Shown here piece by piece: positions 53,068-62,900 of a DNA stretch of 64,000 nucleotides (its first letter is position 1; each line of letters opens with the position of its first letter). Made by a program: the position numbers and the translations under genes. Under the pieces are notes generated by a model, which was not told the origin of the DNA, did not search any database, and was given only the letters and a program-made list of their open reading frames with translations. Source of the DNA: Rhizobiaceae bacterium (GTDB taxonomy: Bacteria; Pseudomonadota; Alphaproteobacteria; Rhizobiales; Rhizobiaceae); the NCBI GenBank assembly GCA_017643025.1, contig JAEPOG010000005.1, forward strand, positions 310,001 to 374,000, read 5' to 3'.

Positions 53068-54507
53068 ATGGCCATACGGAATCTTGTTTCGTTCTGCGTA
53101 TTACAGATTGCGCTGGTAGCCGGGGGCATGGGGGGAAGTGCACACGCACTCACCCTCAAGGAAGCCATTTCCGAGGCGCTCACCACCAATCCTGAAATCT
53201 TGCAGGCTGCTGAGAACCGCGAAGCGACGGAGTTCGAACTTCGTCAGGCGCGGGGGCTCTATCTGCCGAGTATTGACCTTGAGGCATCTGCCGGCATCCG
53301 CCGGCTGGACAGCCCGAGCAGCCGCCGGCTTGGCGTCGCAGGCCAGGATCTCTATCCGCGCGATGTCGGTCTGTCTCTGACCCAGACGCTGTTTGATGGT
53401 GGGGCACGGCGCGCCGAGGTCGAACGCCAGGCTGCGCGCGTCGATGGTGCGTCCTTCCGGGTGCTGGAGCGCTCTGAGGCGATAGCGCTGGCTGTCGCGC
53501 AGGAATACCTCGAGATCCTGGTTCAGGCGGAAATCGTTGCTGCTGCCCAGCAGAATGTCGATTTCCACCGGGCGATCCTCGGCGACATCGCCGAAAGCGT
53601 GAGCGGCGGCGTGCTGACTGAGGCCGACAGGATACAGGGCCAGGAGCGCATGATCTCCGCCAACGCCCGCCTGACCGAAGTCAACGAGGACCTTCAGGCC
53701 GCGAAGATCCGCTTCAACCGGCTCGTCGGCCGGCCGCTGACCAATGCCAGCCGGCCCCCGTCGGTCGCGAGATACATCCCAAACACGCTCGATGGCGCGA
53801 TCGAACTGGCGCGCCGCAACAATCCGCGCGTCATGGCTGCCGGCGCCGATGTCGACGCCGCGGACGCCGAATCGCGCGGCGCGGACGCACCGTTCTTCCC
53901 CAAATTCACCTTTGAGGGACGTGCGCGGGTTGGTCAGGATATCGATGGCTCGCAGGGCTATACATCCGACCTCGAAGCCAAGGTCGTCGCCAGGTGGAAC
54001 CTCTACCGGGGCGGGCGCGACGTTGCTGCCAAGCAAGAGAGCATCCGCCGCTCTGGCGAACAGCGTTATGCGCTGGCGGTAATCCACCGCCAGGTTGAGG
54101 AAGCGGTGCGCGAGGCATGGAACCAGCGCGGCCAGCGCGCCGAACTGGCTGGCTTGCTGCGAGACCAGGCGGGGGTCAACGCGCAGCTCGTCTCCTCGTA
54201 TCGCGAGCAGTTCCGTGTCGGCGAGCGGTCTCTGCTCGACGTTCTCGGCGCCCAGAACACCCGCTTCAACGCGGCCATTCTTTCGCAGACGGCGGCATAT
54301 GCGGCGCTGTTTGCCGAATACAGGCTGCTGGCCGCTACGGGATCGCTGGCGTCGACGATGGGTTCGTCCACGGTCGAACAGGGCGATGCCTACGCCCGTG
54401 AAGAGTTCCGCGTGCAAAGCGTGGATGCGCCCGATTATCGGCGCTTGCCTTCGCGACAGCGGTCGTCCCAGCCCCTCGATCTGCTGGCGCCCATTCGGAA
54501 GGAATGA
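53068..54507 (+). CDS. TolC-family outer-membrane channel of a type I secretion system (LapE-like)
   Basis: A 479-residue outer-membrane efflux protein from the ATG at 53068 (MAIRNLVSFCVLQIALVAGGMGGSAHA, signal peptide); an in-frame ATG at 53038 would spoil the signal. The mature part opens LTLKEAISEALTTNPEILQAAENREATEFELRQARGLYLPSIDLEAS, the standard first repeat of the OEP fold, and has a second repeat beginning near AIELARRNNPRVMAAGADVDAADAESRGADAPFFPKF. It is the first gene of the secretion operon and ends 7 bp before the ABC transporter start. It should form the outer-membrane exit for, and anchor of, the giant adhesin. Confidence 0.9.
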   Translation: MAIRNLVSFCVLQIALVAGGMGGSAHALTLKEAISEALTTNPEILQAAENREATEFELRQARGLYLPSIDLEASAGIRRLDSPSSRRLGVAGQDLYPRDVGLSLTQTLFDGGARRAEVERQAARVDGASFRVLERSEAIALAVAQEYLEILVQAEIVAAAQQNVDFHRAILGDIAESVSGGVLTEADRIQGQERMISANARLTEVNEDLQAAKIRFNRLVGRPLTNASRPPSVARYIPNTLDGAIELARRNNPRVMAAGADVDAADAESRGADAPFFPKFTFEGRARVGQDIDGSQGYTSDLEAKVVARWNLYRGGRDVAAKQESIRRSGEQRYALAVIHRQVEEAVREAWNQRGQRAELAGLLRDQAGVNAQLVSSYREQFRVGERSLLDVLGAQNTRFNAAILSQTAAYAALFAEYRLLAATGSLASTMGSSTVEQGDAYAREEFRVQSVDAPDYRRLPSRQRSSQPLDLLAPIRKE

Positions 54508-54514
54508 AACCGCA

Positions 54515-56695
54515 GTGCACGGAACCGATGCTGTGACTTTGGCCGCGCCTAGCGCGGCCAAGTCCGTTTCAGGTCGAAGCTTCGGATCGGCTTTTGCATC
54601 AGTGGCCGCATTTCTCGGCAGGCCCGCCTCCGGCACGGTCCTGTTCTCCGGGGTGCCGGAATCCGACCTTGAAAACCCTGACCCCGACGCGATCGATCGC
54701 CTGGCGCGCAGGATCGGGTTGGTTGCCGCTCCGGTGCGCCCCGACGATCTCAAAAGCGGCAATGTCGATCTTCCGGCGATCGCCCTGCTTGCCGACGGCG
54801 CTGCTCTGCCGCTTCTCGAAGAGACGGCGGACGGAGGCATCCTGTCACGTCCGGCAGGCCAATCGGAGGGAACCGTTGTCCTTTCGACAAAGGAACTGCG
54901 ATCGCTGCGCGTTGCCGGCCTGTTCAGCTTCTCAGTCTCCTACGCCAACGAGGCAATAGAGCTAGGCGTCGGGCAGGCCGCGACGTTCGAAAAGCCGCAC
55001 TGGCTGACCGCGACGCTGGCGCAATTCTGGCGCACCTACCTGCGGGTCGCGCTGGCCGCACTCTTCATCAACATCATCGCGCTCGTCTCGCCGTTGTTCG
55101 TGATGAACGTCTATGACCGGGTTCTGCCCAACGAAGCGATGGCGACGCTGTGGGTGCTGGCGCTCGGCGTCGGAGCGGCCCTTGTCTTCGATCTGATGCT
55201 GAAGACGGCGCGTGCGGCGCTCATCGACTATGCCGGCCGCAAGGCAGATCTGCGCCTGTCCACGCTGCTGTTCGACAAGGTGCTCAACACCACGCTGGCG
55301 GCGCGGCCCATGTCGACCGGCGAATATGCCAGCCGCGTCACGCAGTACGAATTCGTGCGCGAGTTCTTCACTTCGAACACGATCAGCACGCTGATCGACT
55401 CGGTGTTCGTCTTCCTCTTTCTGGCCGTGATTTACAGCCTGTCGGGCTGGATCGCCGTCATTCCCACAGTTGCGTTTACCCTGGCCGTCGCGATCGGCCT
55501 GATTGCACAGCGGCAAATCGGCAAACGCGTCGCGGCGGCTGCCAATGAGTCGGCGCAACGCCAGTCCCTGCTCGTAGAATCGATCGCCACCATTGAGACG
55601 GTGAAGAGCTTGCGTGCGGAAGCGAACCTGCTGCGCAAATGGCAGGAGCTGAGCAAGAACGCCGCGCATACCAGCGACCAGATAAAGCGGATCTCTTCCG
55701 CTGCCGCGAATTCGACGCAGTTCGTGCAGCAATTGGTGACGGTCGGCATCATTCTCGCCGGTGCCTACGCCTTTGCGGAGGGAGACATATCCACGGGCGC
55801 CATCATCGCCACCGTCATGCTGTCGGGCAGGGCCGTTGCGCCGCTGACGCAGATCGCCATGACGCTGGCCCGCCTTCGCCAGGCGCTTCTGTCGCTGCGT
55901 ATCCTGAACACGATCATGGATCAGCCCGAGGACCGGCCCGACACGGTCGGCTTCGTCAACCGGACGATTACCGCAGCCAGCCTGGAGTTCAGCCAGGTCG
56001 GGTTCGCCTACCCGAACACAGACCTAAACGTGCTGAACGAATTGTCGTTCCGGATCGCCGCCGGCGAGCGCGTTGGCATCATCGGCCGCATAGGCTCGGG
56101 CAAGTCGACCATCGGCCGGTTGATCGGCGGCCTCTACCCGCCGGCGTCCGGCAAGCTCCTGATCGACGGCATCGATATCCGCCAGTACCACCCGGCGGAA
56201 ATTCGCTCCTGCGTCGGCCTTGCCGGCCAGTCTGCCGACCTCTTTTCTGGCACTGTGAAGGAAAACTTGCTCGTCGGCAGGCCGACGGCCACCGATGACG
56301 AACTGCTCGAGGTAGCGAAACAGACCGGCGTCGATCAGTTCGTGGCCCTGCATCCGCGCGGCTTCGACATGCCGGTCGGCGAGCGCGGCAGTGCGCTTTC
56401 CGGTGGCCAGCGCCAGGCCATCGCAATTGCGCGGCTGCTGCTGGCGCGCCCAAAGATAGTGTTCCTCGACGAGCCGTCGGGCGCCATGGACCTGGCGAGC
56501 GAGCGCCTGCTTCTCGACAATCTGCGCCGGGCCTTCGACCGTTCGACCACGGTTATCATCGCCACGCACCGCCACTCGATGCTGGAAATGATCGACCGCT
56601 TGATCGTCGTCGACCGGGGGCGCGTGATCGCCGACGGTCCGAAGCAGAAAGTGATCGAAGCCCTTCAGCGCAACGCACTGGGTGAACAGAAGTGA
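54515..56695 (+). CDS. Type I secretion ABC transporter with N-terminal C39-like domain (LapB-like)
   Basis: A 726-residue inner-membrane permease/ATPase. The GTG at 54515 is chosen because it begins right after the TolC stop and gives the usual LapB length; the frame is open further upstream inside the TolC gene, which is not meaningful. Domains in order: degenerate C39 peptidase-like domain (about 20-150) with no catalytic Cys-His pair, so it should bind rather than cut substrate; a six-helix membrane domain (about 170-460); and the ATPase with Walker A GRIGSGKST (524-532), signature LSGGQ (628-632) and Walker B FLDEP (Asp652, Glu653). It exports the RTX/Lap-type adhesin. Confidence 0.92.
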   Translation: MHGTDAVTLAAPSAAKSVSGRSFGSAFASVAAFLGRPASGTVLFSGVPESDLENPDPDAIDRLARRIGLVAAPVRPDDLKSGNVDLPAIALLADGAALPLLEETADGGILSRPAGQSEGTVVLSTKELRSLRVAGLFSFSVSYANEAIELGVGQAATFEKPHWLTATLAQFWRTYLRVALAALFINIIALVSPLFVMNVYDRVLPNEAMATLWVLALGVGAALVFDLMLKTARAALIDYAGRKADLRLSTLLFDKVLNTTLAARPMSTGEYASRVTQYEFVREFFTSNTISTLIDSVFVFLFLAVIYSLSGWIAVIPTVAFTLAVAIGLIAQRQIGKRVAAAANESAQRQSLLVESIATIETVKSLRAEANLLRKWQELSKNAAHTSDQIKRISSAAANSTQFVQQLVTVGIILAGAYAFAEGDISTGAIIATVMLSGRAVAPLTQIAMTLARLRQALLSLRILNTIMDQPEDRPDTVGFVNRTITAASLEFSQVGFAYPNTDLNVLNELSFRIAAGERVGIIGRIGSGKSTIGRLIGGLYPPASGKLLIDGIDIRQYHPAEIRSCVGLAGQSADLFSGTVKENLLVGRPTATDDELLEVAKQTGVDQFVALHPRGFDMPVGERGSALSGGQRQAIAIARLLLARPKIVFLDEPSGAMDLASERLLLDNLRRAFDRSTTVIIATHRHSMLEMIDRLIVVDRGRVIADGPKQKVIEALQRNALGEQK

Positions 56696-57984
56696 AAGCC
56701 GGCATTTCCGACCGCCCGCCTCTCGCGGCACGCCTCGTCGTTGCGATCGTCGCGCTTCTTATCGGCTGCTTTGTCGCCTGGGCGGCTATCGCCCGTGTCG
56801 ACGAGATCGCACGCGGCGAGGGCAAGGTCATTCCCTTGACCAAGACCCAGATCATCCAGGCAAGTGAGCCCGGCGTGGTTCAGGAGATCGCAGTGCGGGT
56901 GGGGCAGGTGGTCCGCAAGGACGACCTGATCCTGCGCCTCGACAACACGACGAGCGCATCCTCACTCGGCGAGTCGCAGGCGCGGGCAAACACGCTGCGT
57001 GCGCGCATCGCCCGGCTGGATATCGAGATATCGGGAGATCTGGACGCGCAGTTCCAGTGCTCGCCCGAACTGCTGGCGGTCTCGGAGGCGATCTGCGCAA
57101 ACGAAGCGGCGGTGCTGGAAGCGCGTCGTGAGAACCTGCGCGCCAAGGCCGACGTGCTGAGCGCCCGGGCCGAGCAGCGCTCGCTCGAAATGCAGGAAGC
57201 ACAGACCAATATCGAGCAGCTCCAGGCGGTTATCGAGGCGATGGATCGCGAGCTCAAGATGATCGAGCCCCTGGTTCAGCGCCGGCTGCACGCGGAGACC
57301 GACTTCCTGCGCCTTGAGCGGGAACTGGCGGAAAAGCGGGGTCAGCTGCTTGTAGCGCAAGCCAGCCTGGGCCGGCTCGATGCCGCCATCAGGGAAGCCG
57401 AGCTTCAAAAGAGCGAACTGGTGCTGCAACTGAGACAGGAAGCGCGGACCGAAAAGTCCGACCTGCTGGCTGAACTAAACGTGTTGGACGAGACAATTCG
57501 CGGCGCCTCGGATCGCGTTCGCCGCACCGATATCCGATCGCCTGTCGATGGCATCGTCAACACGCTGGACATCAACACGATCGGCGCCTTCGTGCAGCCC
57601 GGCGGGGTGATAGGCGGCGTGGTTCCCACTTCGGACGAGTTGCTGGTCGAGGCCCGCATCTCGCCGCGCGATGTCGCCTTCGTGCGTGCAGGTCAGCCTG
57701 CGCTGGTAAAGATTACGGCCTACGACTTTTCGATATTCGGCGGTCTGGATGGCGAGGTGGTCAACATATCGGCCGACAGCATCATCGACCAGCAGACCAG
57801 CGAGACCTACTATCAGGTCTACGTGAAGACGGACGAGACCGGTGTCGTAAGGGACGGGAAGAGCCATCTGATCATTCCCGGGATGGTCGCTTCCGTGGAA
57901 ATAATGACTGGCCAGAAAACGGTGCTGGACTACCTGCTGAAGCCGGTCAACAAGGCTCGGACCGAAGCGCTGACGGAACGATAA
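56692..57984 (+). CDS. HlyD-family type I secretion adaptor (LapC-like)
   Basis: A 430-residue membrane fusion protein with a GTG start overlapping the ABC transporter stop (GTGA). A single N-terminal membrane anchor (LVVAIVALLIGCFVAWAAIARVDEIARGEGKVIP) precedes a lipoyl half-motif, a long coiled coil (about 85-260, EAQTNIEQLQAVIEAMDRELKMIEP) and the beta-barrel HlyD domain (VRRTDIRSPVDGIVNTLDINTIGAFVQPGG). It bridges the ABC transporter and the TolC-like channel. Confidence 0.92.
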   Translation: MKAGISDRPPLAARLVVAIVALLIGCFVAWAAIARVDEIARGEGKVIPLTKTQIIQASEPGVVQEIAVRVGQVVRKDDLILRLDNTTSASSLGESQARANTLRARIARLDIEISGDLDAQFQCSPELLAVSEAICANEAAVLEARRENLRAKADVLSARAEQRSLEMQEAQTNIEQLQAVIEAMDRELKMIEPLVQRRLHAETDFLRLERELAEKRGQLLVAQASLGRLDAAIREAELQKSELVLQLRQEARTEKSDLLAELNVLDETIRGASDRVRRTDIRSPVDGIVNTLDINTIGAFVQPGGVIGGVVPTSDELLVEARISPRDVAFVRAGQPALVKITAYDFSIFGGLDGEVVNISADSIIDQQTSETYYQVYVKTDETGVVRDGKSHLIIPGMVASVEIMTGQKTVLDYLLKPVNKARTEALTER

Positions 57985-58006
57985 TGCAGCAGAAGACAAT
58001 AGGCGC

Positions 58007-58624
58007 ATGAACGACGCGCCACTCGTCGACAACCGGTTGCAGCCCGCGGCCTCCGCAATGGAACTGCAGTTCCGTGCCGTCGCGGCGCGCGGAAAGCGGC
58101 GCGGCATCCGGCTCGAACGTATTTTCTGGGAGGTTTTGACCGCGACGGCTAGCGCCGAGGGCAAGACGATGGGCGATCTGGTGGCGACGACCCACGACCG
58201 CCTTCCCCCCGGAGGCAACCTCTCGTCGGCGCTTCGCATCGTCGGCGCGCGCTGGCTACGCGAGCGGCTTGACTCATATGTTCGCGCGACCTTGCAGGAA
58301 AACCTGTTCGCGATACTGCAGGCCTGTCCGTCACCCGCCTTTGCGCTGTCGGAAGACAAGCGCATCGTTCACTACAATCTGCCGTTCCTGAACTTCGTGC
58401 AGGCAAGCTTCGTCGGCGTCGAGCGATCGGAGGTCATGCGCGGCTTGCGTCTGTCGCTGGACACTCAACTCGAGACTCTGCTTGCGCAGCTTTACGCCCA
58501 TCCCGCCGAGCCCGTCGGCACCGGTTTCGTGCTCGGAGTTGCGGAACGGCGCGTGCGCGGCCAGCTCAAGGCGACGCTGGCGCCCTCGCCGGACAAGGTG
58601 ACGGTGTTCGCCTTCGTGACCTGA
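58007..58624 (+). CDS. RHH_4 (ribbon-helix-helix) protein with a PAS-like C-terminal half
   Basis: A 205-residue protein. Residues about 20-90 match the RHH_4 pattern (IRLERIFWEVLTATASAEGKTMGDLVATTHDRLPPGGNLSSALRIVGARWLRERL), a putative DNA-binding ribbon-helix-helix domain. The C-terminal half (ILQACPSPAFALSEDKRIVHYNLPFLNFVQASF ...) looks like a PAS-type sensor core. It lies 22 bp after the LapC-like gene and so is probably the last gene of the secretion operon. A regulatory role in adhesin expression is inferred only. It converges with the LapG-like gene, 4 bp between the stops. Confidence 0.75.
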   Translation: MNDAPLVDNRLQPAASAMELQFRAVAARGKRRGIRLERIFWEVLTATASAEGKTMGDLVATTHDRLPPGGNLSSALRIVGARWLRERLDSYVRATLQENLFAILQACPSPAFALSEDKRIVHYNLPFLNFVQASFVGVERSEVMRGLRLSLDTQLETLLAQLYAHPAEPVGTGFVLGVAERRVRGQLKATLAPSPDKVTVFAFVT

Positions 58625-58628
58625 CAGC

Positions 58629-59627
58629 TTAGCGGGGCATTGAACTGGCTGCCGCCAGGTCGACCGGAAGTTCCTCGCCCTCGCCGGGTGCGATGCTGTC
58701 GAGCCCTGCAAGTGACGCAAAGGCGCCGGTTTCGCCCACTGGCCGGCCGTAAATCTGCCCGCGATCCTTGGTGATCGAATAGAGCGGCAGGTAATCGGGC
58801 AATTCGGCATCGAGCAGCACCTCCGCCCTCACATTGTCGAGGATGAAGTTGCCCTGCGTGGTGCGTATCGACAGCACCGAATGATAGACGTTGCGGCGCT
58901 GGTCGCGCAGCACCACGATCGACATTGATGAGCGGGGTACGCCCGCGCCGGCGAGCACGGCCATCTTCAGGATCGCGTAATCCTCGCAGTCGCCTGTACC
59001 GCGGTCGAGCGTCGTGCTCGGGCTGGCCCAGAAATCCACCTGTCCGTAGATGGCGCGGTCGGGCTGGTAACGCACGGCGTTGTTCACGCCGGAGTTGACT
59101 GCCGCGACAAGCTCGAGGAACCCCTTTTGCCCTGCTTCGCCGGCTGCGGCCGCGAGCCGCTGCGCCGTGCTTTCGCAGGCTGCGGTAGCGCAATTGTTCG
59201 AAAAGCCGCCTTCGATGTCCCGTTCGATGGGAGCCATTCGCGCCAGCGCCGGCAGCTTGCCGAACGGGATGCCAACTGAACGGAACAATGACGTCTGCTG
59301 GCGACCGCGCCTGCCGGCCTGCTGGTCCGGTACCCGCAGGCGGGCTACCAACTGGCTGTCGCGGACGCCGTGAGCCGCGAAGGACGCGGCAGCGGGAGCG
59401 GCTTCTTCGGCCCCAGTGCCTCGGTTTGCATGAAGCCCCAGGATCGCCGAGACGATTCCGGATACGCGCTTTGAAGCGCCGTGAGCGATGACAACGCGAT
59501 GACTGTCCGCACCCGCATCCAGCAGTAAGGACATCGAAGCGGCATTCGCCGATGCTCCGCTGCCAGACAAAACCAGTCCAACTGTGAATAAACCTGCCGT
59601 TATGCTTGATCTGATCTGCGACAACAT
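58629..59627 (-). CDS. Periplasmic transglutaminase-like cysteine protease (LapG-like)
   Basis: A 332-residue BTLCP-family protease. The ATG at 59627 (MLSQIRSSITAGLFTVGLVLSGSGASANA, signal peptide) follows GGGGA; the ATG at 59645 is an alternative. The catalytic triad reads Cys214 (GTGDCEDYAILK), His249 (NVYHSVLSI) and Asp264 (FILDNV), and the Asp-Cys-Glu-Asp context matches the calcium-binding Asp/Glu pair flanking LapG Cys135. In Pseudomonas, LapG cuts the N-terminus of the LapA adhesin, releasing it from the cell. Here it is divergent from the giant adhesin gene and convergent with the secretion operon, which supports the same role. Confidence 0.88.
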   Translation of the reverse strand: MLSQIRSSITAGLFTVGLVLSGSGASANAASMSLLLDAGADSHRVVIAHGASKRVSGIVSAILGLHANRGTGAEEAAPAAASFAAHGVRDSQLVARLRVPDQQAGRRGRQQTSLFRSVGIPFGKLPALARMAPIERDIEGGFSNNCATAACESTAQRLAAAAGEAGQKGFLELVAAVNSGVNNAVRYQPDRAIYGQVDFWASPSTTLDRGTGDCEDYAILKMAVLAGAGVPRSSMSIVVLRDQRRNVYHSVLSIRTTQGNFILDNVRAEVLLDAELPDYLPLYSITKDRGQIYGRPVGETGAFASLAGLDSIAPGEGEELPVDLAAASSMPR

Positions 59628-59713
59628 TGGCGATCCCCGATCCACTGCAGGGTATCGTACTCAAAGCGTATAAAGAAACCGGGAAGATACGTGGAAAATA
59701 CTTCGGTAATTCC

Positions 59714-59741
59714 GGGCGGAACTTTTGAGTAAAATCCGCCC
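59714..59741. promoter_or_regulatory. Inverted repeat between lapG-like gene and adhesin
   Basis: GGGCGGA (59714-59720) and TCCGCCC (59735-59741) form a perfect 7-bp repeat with a further TTTT/AAAA pairing inside. It lies in the divergent promoter region and may be an operator or a hairpin in the LapG leader. Confidence 0.35.
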
Positions 59742-59816
59742 TGTTCAATTAACGAGGCAGAAACCGTGGAAAAGCGCGCAGAAAACCGGCGATAGCATAA
59801 CAGGATATGCCTTGGG

Positions 59817-59831
59817 TTAACCAAGCGTAAA
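59817..59831 (+). promoter_or_regulatory. CtrA-like motif upstream of the adhesin gene
   Basis: TTAACCAAGCGTAAA resembles the CtrA full site TTAA-n7-TTAA with one mismatch in the second half. It lies about 110 bp before the adhesin start. CtrA is the cell-cycle regulator of alphaproteobacteria. Weak single-site evidence. Confidence 0.3.
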
Positions 59832-59938
59832 TAAACCCGGGAACTGTATAACAGATTATATCGCGCGCTTAACAGCAAGTTGAAATCGAAAAGCGGAAAG
59901 ATATTAGTGCCAGCCAGTCTTTATTTTGGGGCACGGAT

Positions 59939-62900
59939 ATGGCTGTCGAAGATCCACGCATTGTAGCGCTCGAAAACGACCTGGGTGATGCAAGTACTCC
60001 CGGTGAGGGAAGTTTCGACGGCCAGATACTCCTGGCGCAGGCTGGCGGCGATCCGGTTCCATTGCCGGGAGACGATGCCGGCGACCCGGGAGACCCCAAT
60101 CCGATCATCCCTTCGGAGATTACTCCGGACGACGACAATATCGTCCGTTTGCCCGCCGGGGTAACCATCGACGAATTGCGGGTCGATGGCGCCGACATCA
60201 TCCTGGTTCAGGCAGACGGCAGTGAAATCCGCATCGTCAACGCTGCGCTAAACATCCCGACCTTCGTCATTGACGGCATCGAGGTGCCGCAGGAGGTTCT
60301 GGTCGCGGTGCTTGCCGGCAACGGCATCAACGTCGCGGCTGGCCCCGAAGGGCAACTGATAGTCGTCGGACCTGCTCCGCAGGGCTCCGGAAACAATTTT
60401 CAGGATGGAAACGGCGATGGAGAGGGCGACGAAGGCCCCGGCGTGCTTGGTCTGCTCGAGGGCACGCAGCAGGGTGACGACGGCACTACCGGCAACGAAT
60501 TGCTGGACGCTGGCGGCATTGCGCCGACATTTGATACCACCGGAGCGGTTGGCGCTATCGTCGAAACTGCCGATGTGGTGGATGGTATCGACGCGGACCC
60601 GACGCCCGCCACCGGTACGCTCACCTTCTTCGATCCCGATTTTGGGGAAACTCATACTGCCACGATCACCGGGCAGGTAGTAACCGCCGCAAATCTCAAC
60701 AACGGCCTGACGCTCACGGCGCCGCAGATCGCGGCGCTTCTCGCGGGCTTCACGCTCGACAGCCCGGGCGGCGTAACCACCGAACCGTCGGCGGCAGGCA
60801 ACGGCACTGTCAACTGGACCTACGCAGTCGGCAACGCGGCGATCGATTTTCTCGCTGCCGGCGAAAGCATTGTTCTTACATTCGAGGTGACTATCAGCGA
60901 CGGCTCGCAGTCGGCTGTCGGGACAGTCACGATCACCGTAATCGGCACCAATGACGCACCGGTATTCATCGTATCGGGCGAAGGCGGACCTGGTGCCACC
61001 CTTGTCGAGACGCCGGACGTCCGAAGCAGCGAAACGCCGCTGAGCGCTGGCGGCGAGATCGCGTTCACCGATGTCGACATCTCCGATAATGCCCACAGCG
61101 TCACCGACATCAGCGTGGCGGCCACCGGCGCCACCGCGCAGCTGGAGGCCGAAAACGCTGCGTTGCTGGCTTTCTTCAATGCGGCGGTTTCGGCACAGAC
61201 CGGTGCGACAGGCACCGACGGTACCGTTACCTGGAATTTCTCCGCACCGGACAGCACCTTTGACTACCTGCGCGACGGTCAGGTCCTTACGCTCACCTAC
61301 ACGGTTACGCTGACGGACGAGAACGGCGGCACGGACACGCAGACCGTCGTCGTCACCGTTATCGGCACCAACGACCTTCCGATCATTGGCACGGCTGTGG
61401 CGGGAACAGTTGATAAAGAGGGTGCATCGCCGCTTGGCGTACCCGGCGGTGCCGGCGACGTGGAGGGCGAATCCGCGACGACAACCGGCTCGCTCGGCAT
61501 CTCCTGGGGCCCGGACGACTATACCGACATCACGCGTACAGTTGTGGAAGGCGATGTGGTTTTCACTGGCGTGACATCCGATGCCGGAACGGAATCGTCG
61601 CCGGTCGGCACGTCGCGTGGCGAGACCATCAGGGTGTATGTCTCGCCCGATGGCAGCCTCATTGTGGGCTATGTCGGCGATGGCGAGGGGGAACCTGCCG
61701 TCAGCGGGGAAACCGGGCTGCCGATCGGCGTTCGTATCGTTTTCACCGCGACAGTCGATGAGCAGGGCAACGGCAGCTATTCCTTCACGCTGCACGACGT
61801 GCTCGATCATCCCCTTGGTGGGACGGAGGACGACATCATCCTCCACTTCAACATCAATGTGATCGACAGCGATGCCGCGGTTCAGCAGCATTTCTTCGAG
61901 ATCACCGTGGATGATGACATGCCGGTCACGACTGGTTCGGTCACGGCTGCGACGATACTCGACGATGAAGCGCAGACGATCTTCGTTCCGGCCAACACCG
62001 GCCTGGGCATCACCGGCGACGTGTCGCCGAACGTCAAAACGGTTTCCGGTGGCGCCGGCGCACTGTTTTCGGTGGGCGCTGACGGCTTTTCGAGCATATC
62101 GCTTACGCTGCCGAAATTCTCCGTCGTCTACAAGGACGCGGACGGCTTCGCGCAGACAGAGGCCGTCACCTGGGGCGAGGGCCTGACCTCCAACGGGAGC
62201 ACGACCTGGACCGCGACAAGCGACAACTACCCGGGCGGCGCTGCGGTCCTGACTATCAATGCCGACGGCTCCTACACATTCACGCTGAATGCGCCGATTG
62301 TGCATTCGTTCTCGTTCCCCCTGATCGAGGAGAACGCGACGCTCGATTTCTCCTTCACGGTCACCGATGGCGACGGCGACACCGCGACAGGTTCGCTAGC
62401 GATCCGCATCAATGACGATACCCCGACCAGCAACCTCATTGTGTTCCCCTCGACTGTGCTGGACGACGAGGCGCAGAGTGAGTTCCTGCCGGCCAACAAT
62501 GGCGGGCTGTTCGATGTCAGCCCGAATGTGAAGACAGTTTCGGGCGGCGCCGGCGCGCTGTTTTCGATGGGGTCGGACGGGCTCGGTTCGATCTCGCTTG
62601 AGCTGCCTTCTTTCAATGTCGTCTACAAGGATGAACAGGGCTTTGCGCAGACGGAATCCGTCTCCTGGAGCAGCGGTGCCCGCACTGAGGGCGGCGTGAC
62701 GACCTGGACGGCAACGAGCGCCAACTATCCCGGCGGCGCCGCAGAACTCATCATCAGGGCCGATGGCTCCTACACCTTCACGTTGAACGCGCCTGTCGCG
62801 CACGCAATTTCGTTGCCGCTGGTCGAGGAAAACGCCTCGCTCAATATTGGTTTCCTCGTGACCGATGGGGACGGTGACCAGGCCGCAGGCCTGCTGACGA

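Noticed and set aside
60248-62305. 685-codon open frame antisense to the adhesin
   Set aside because: The adhesin frame on the plus strand has a clear domain pattern and continues to the window end. The antisense frame is a by-product of high GC and tandem repeats, and shows no recognisable domain.
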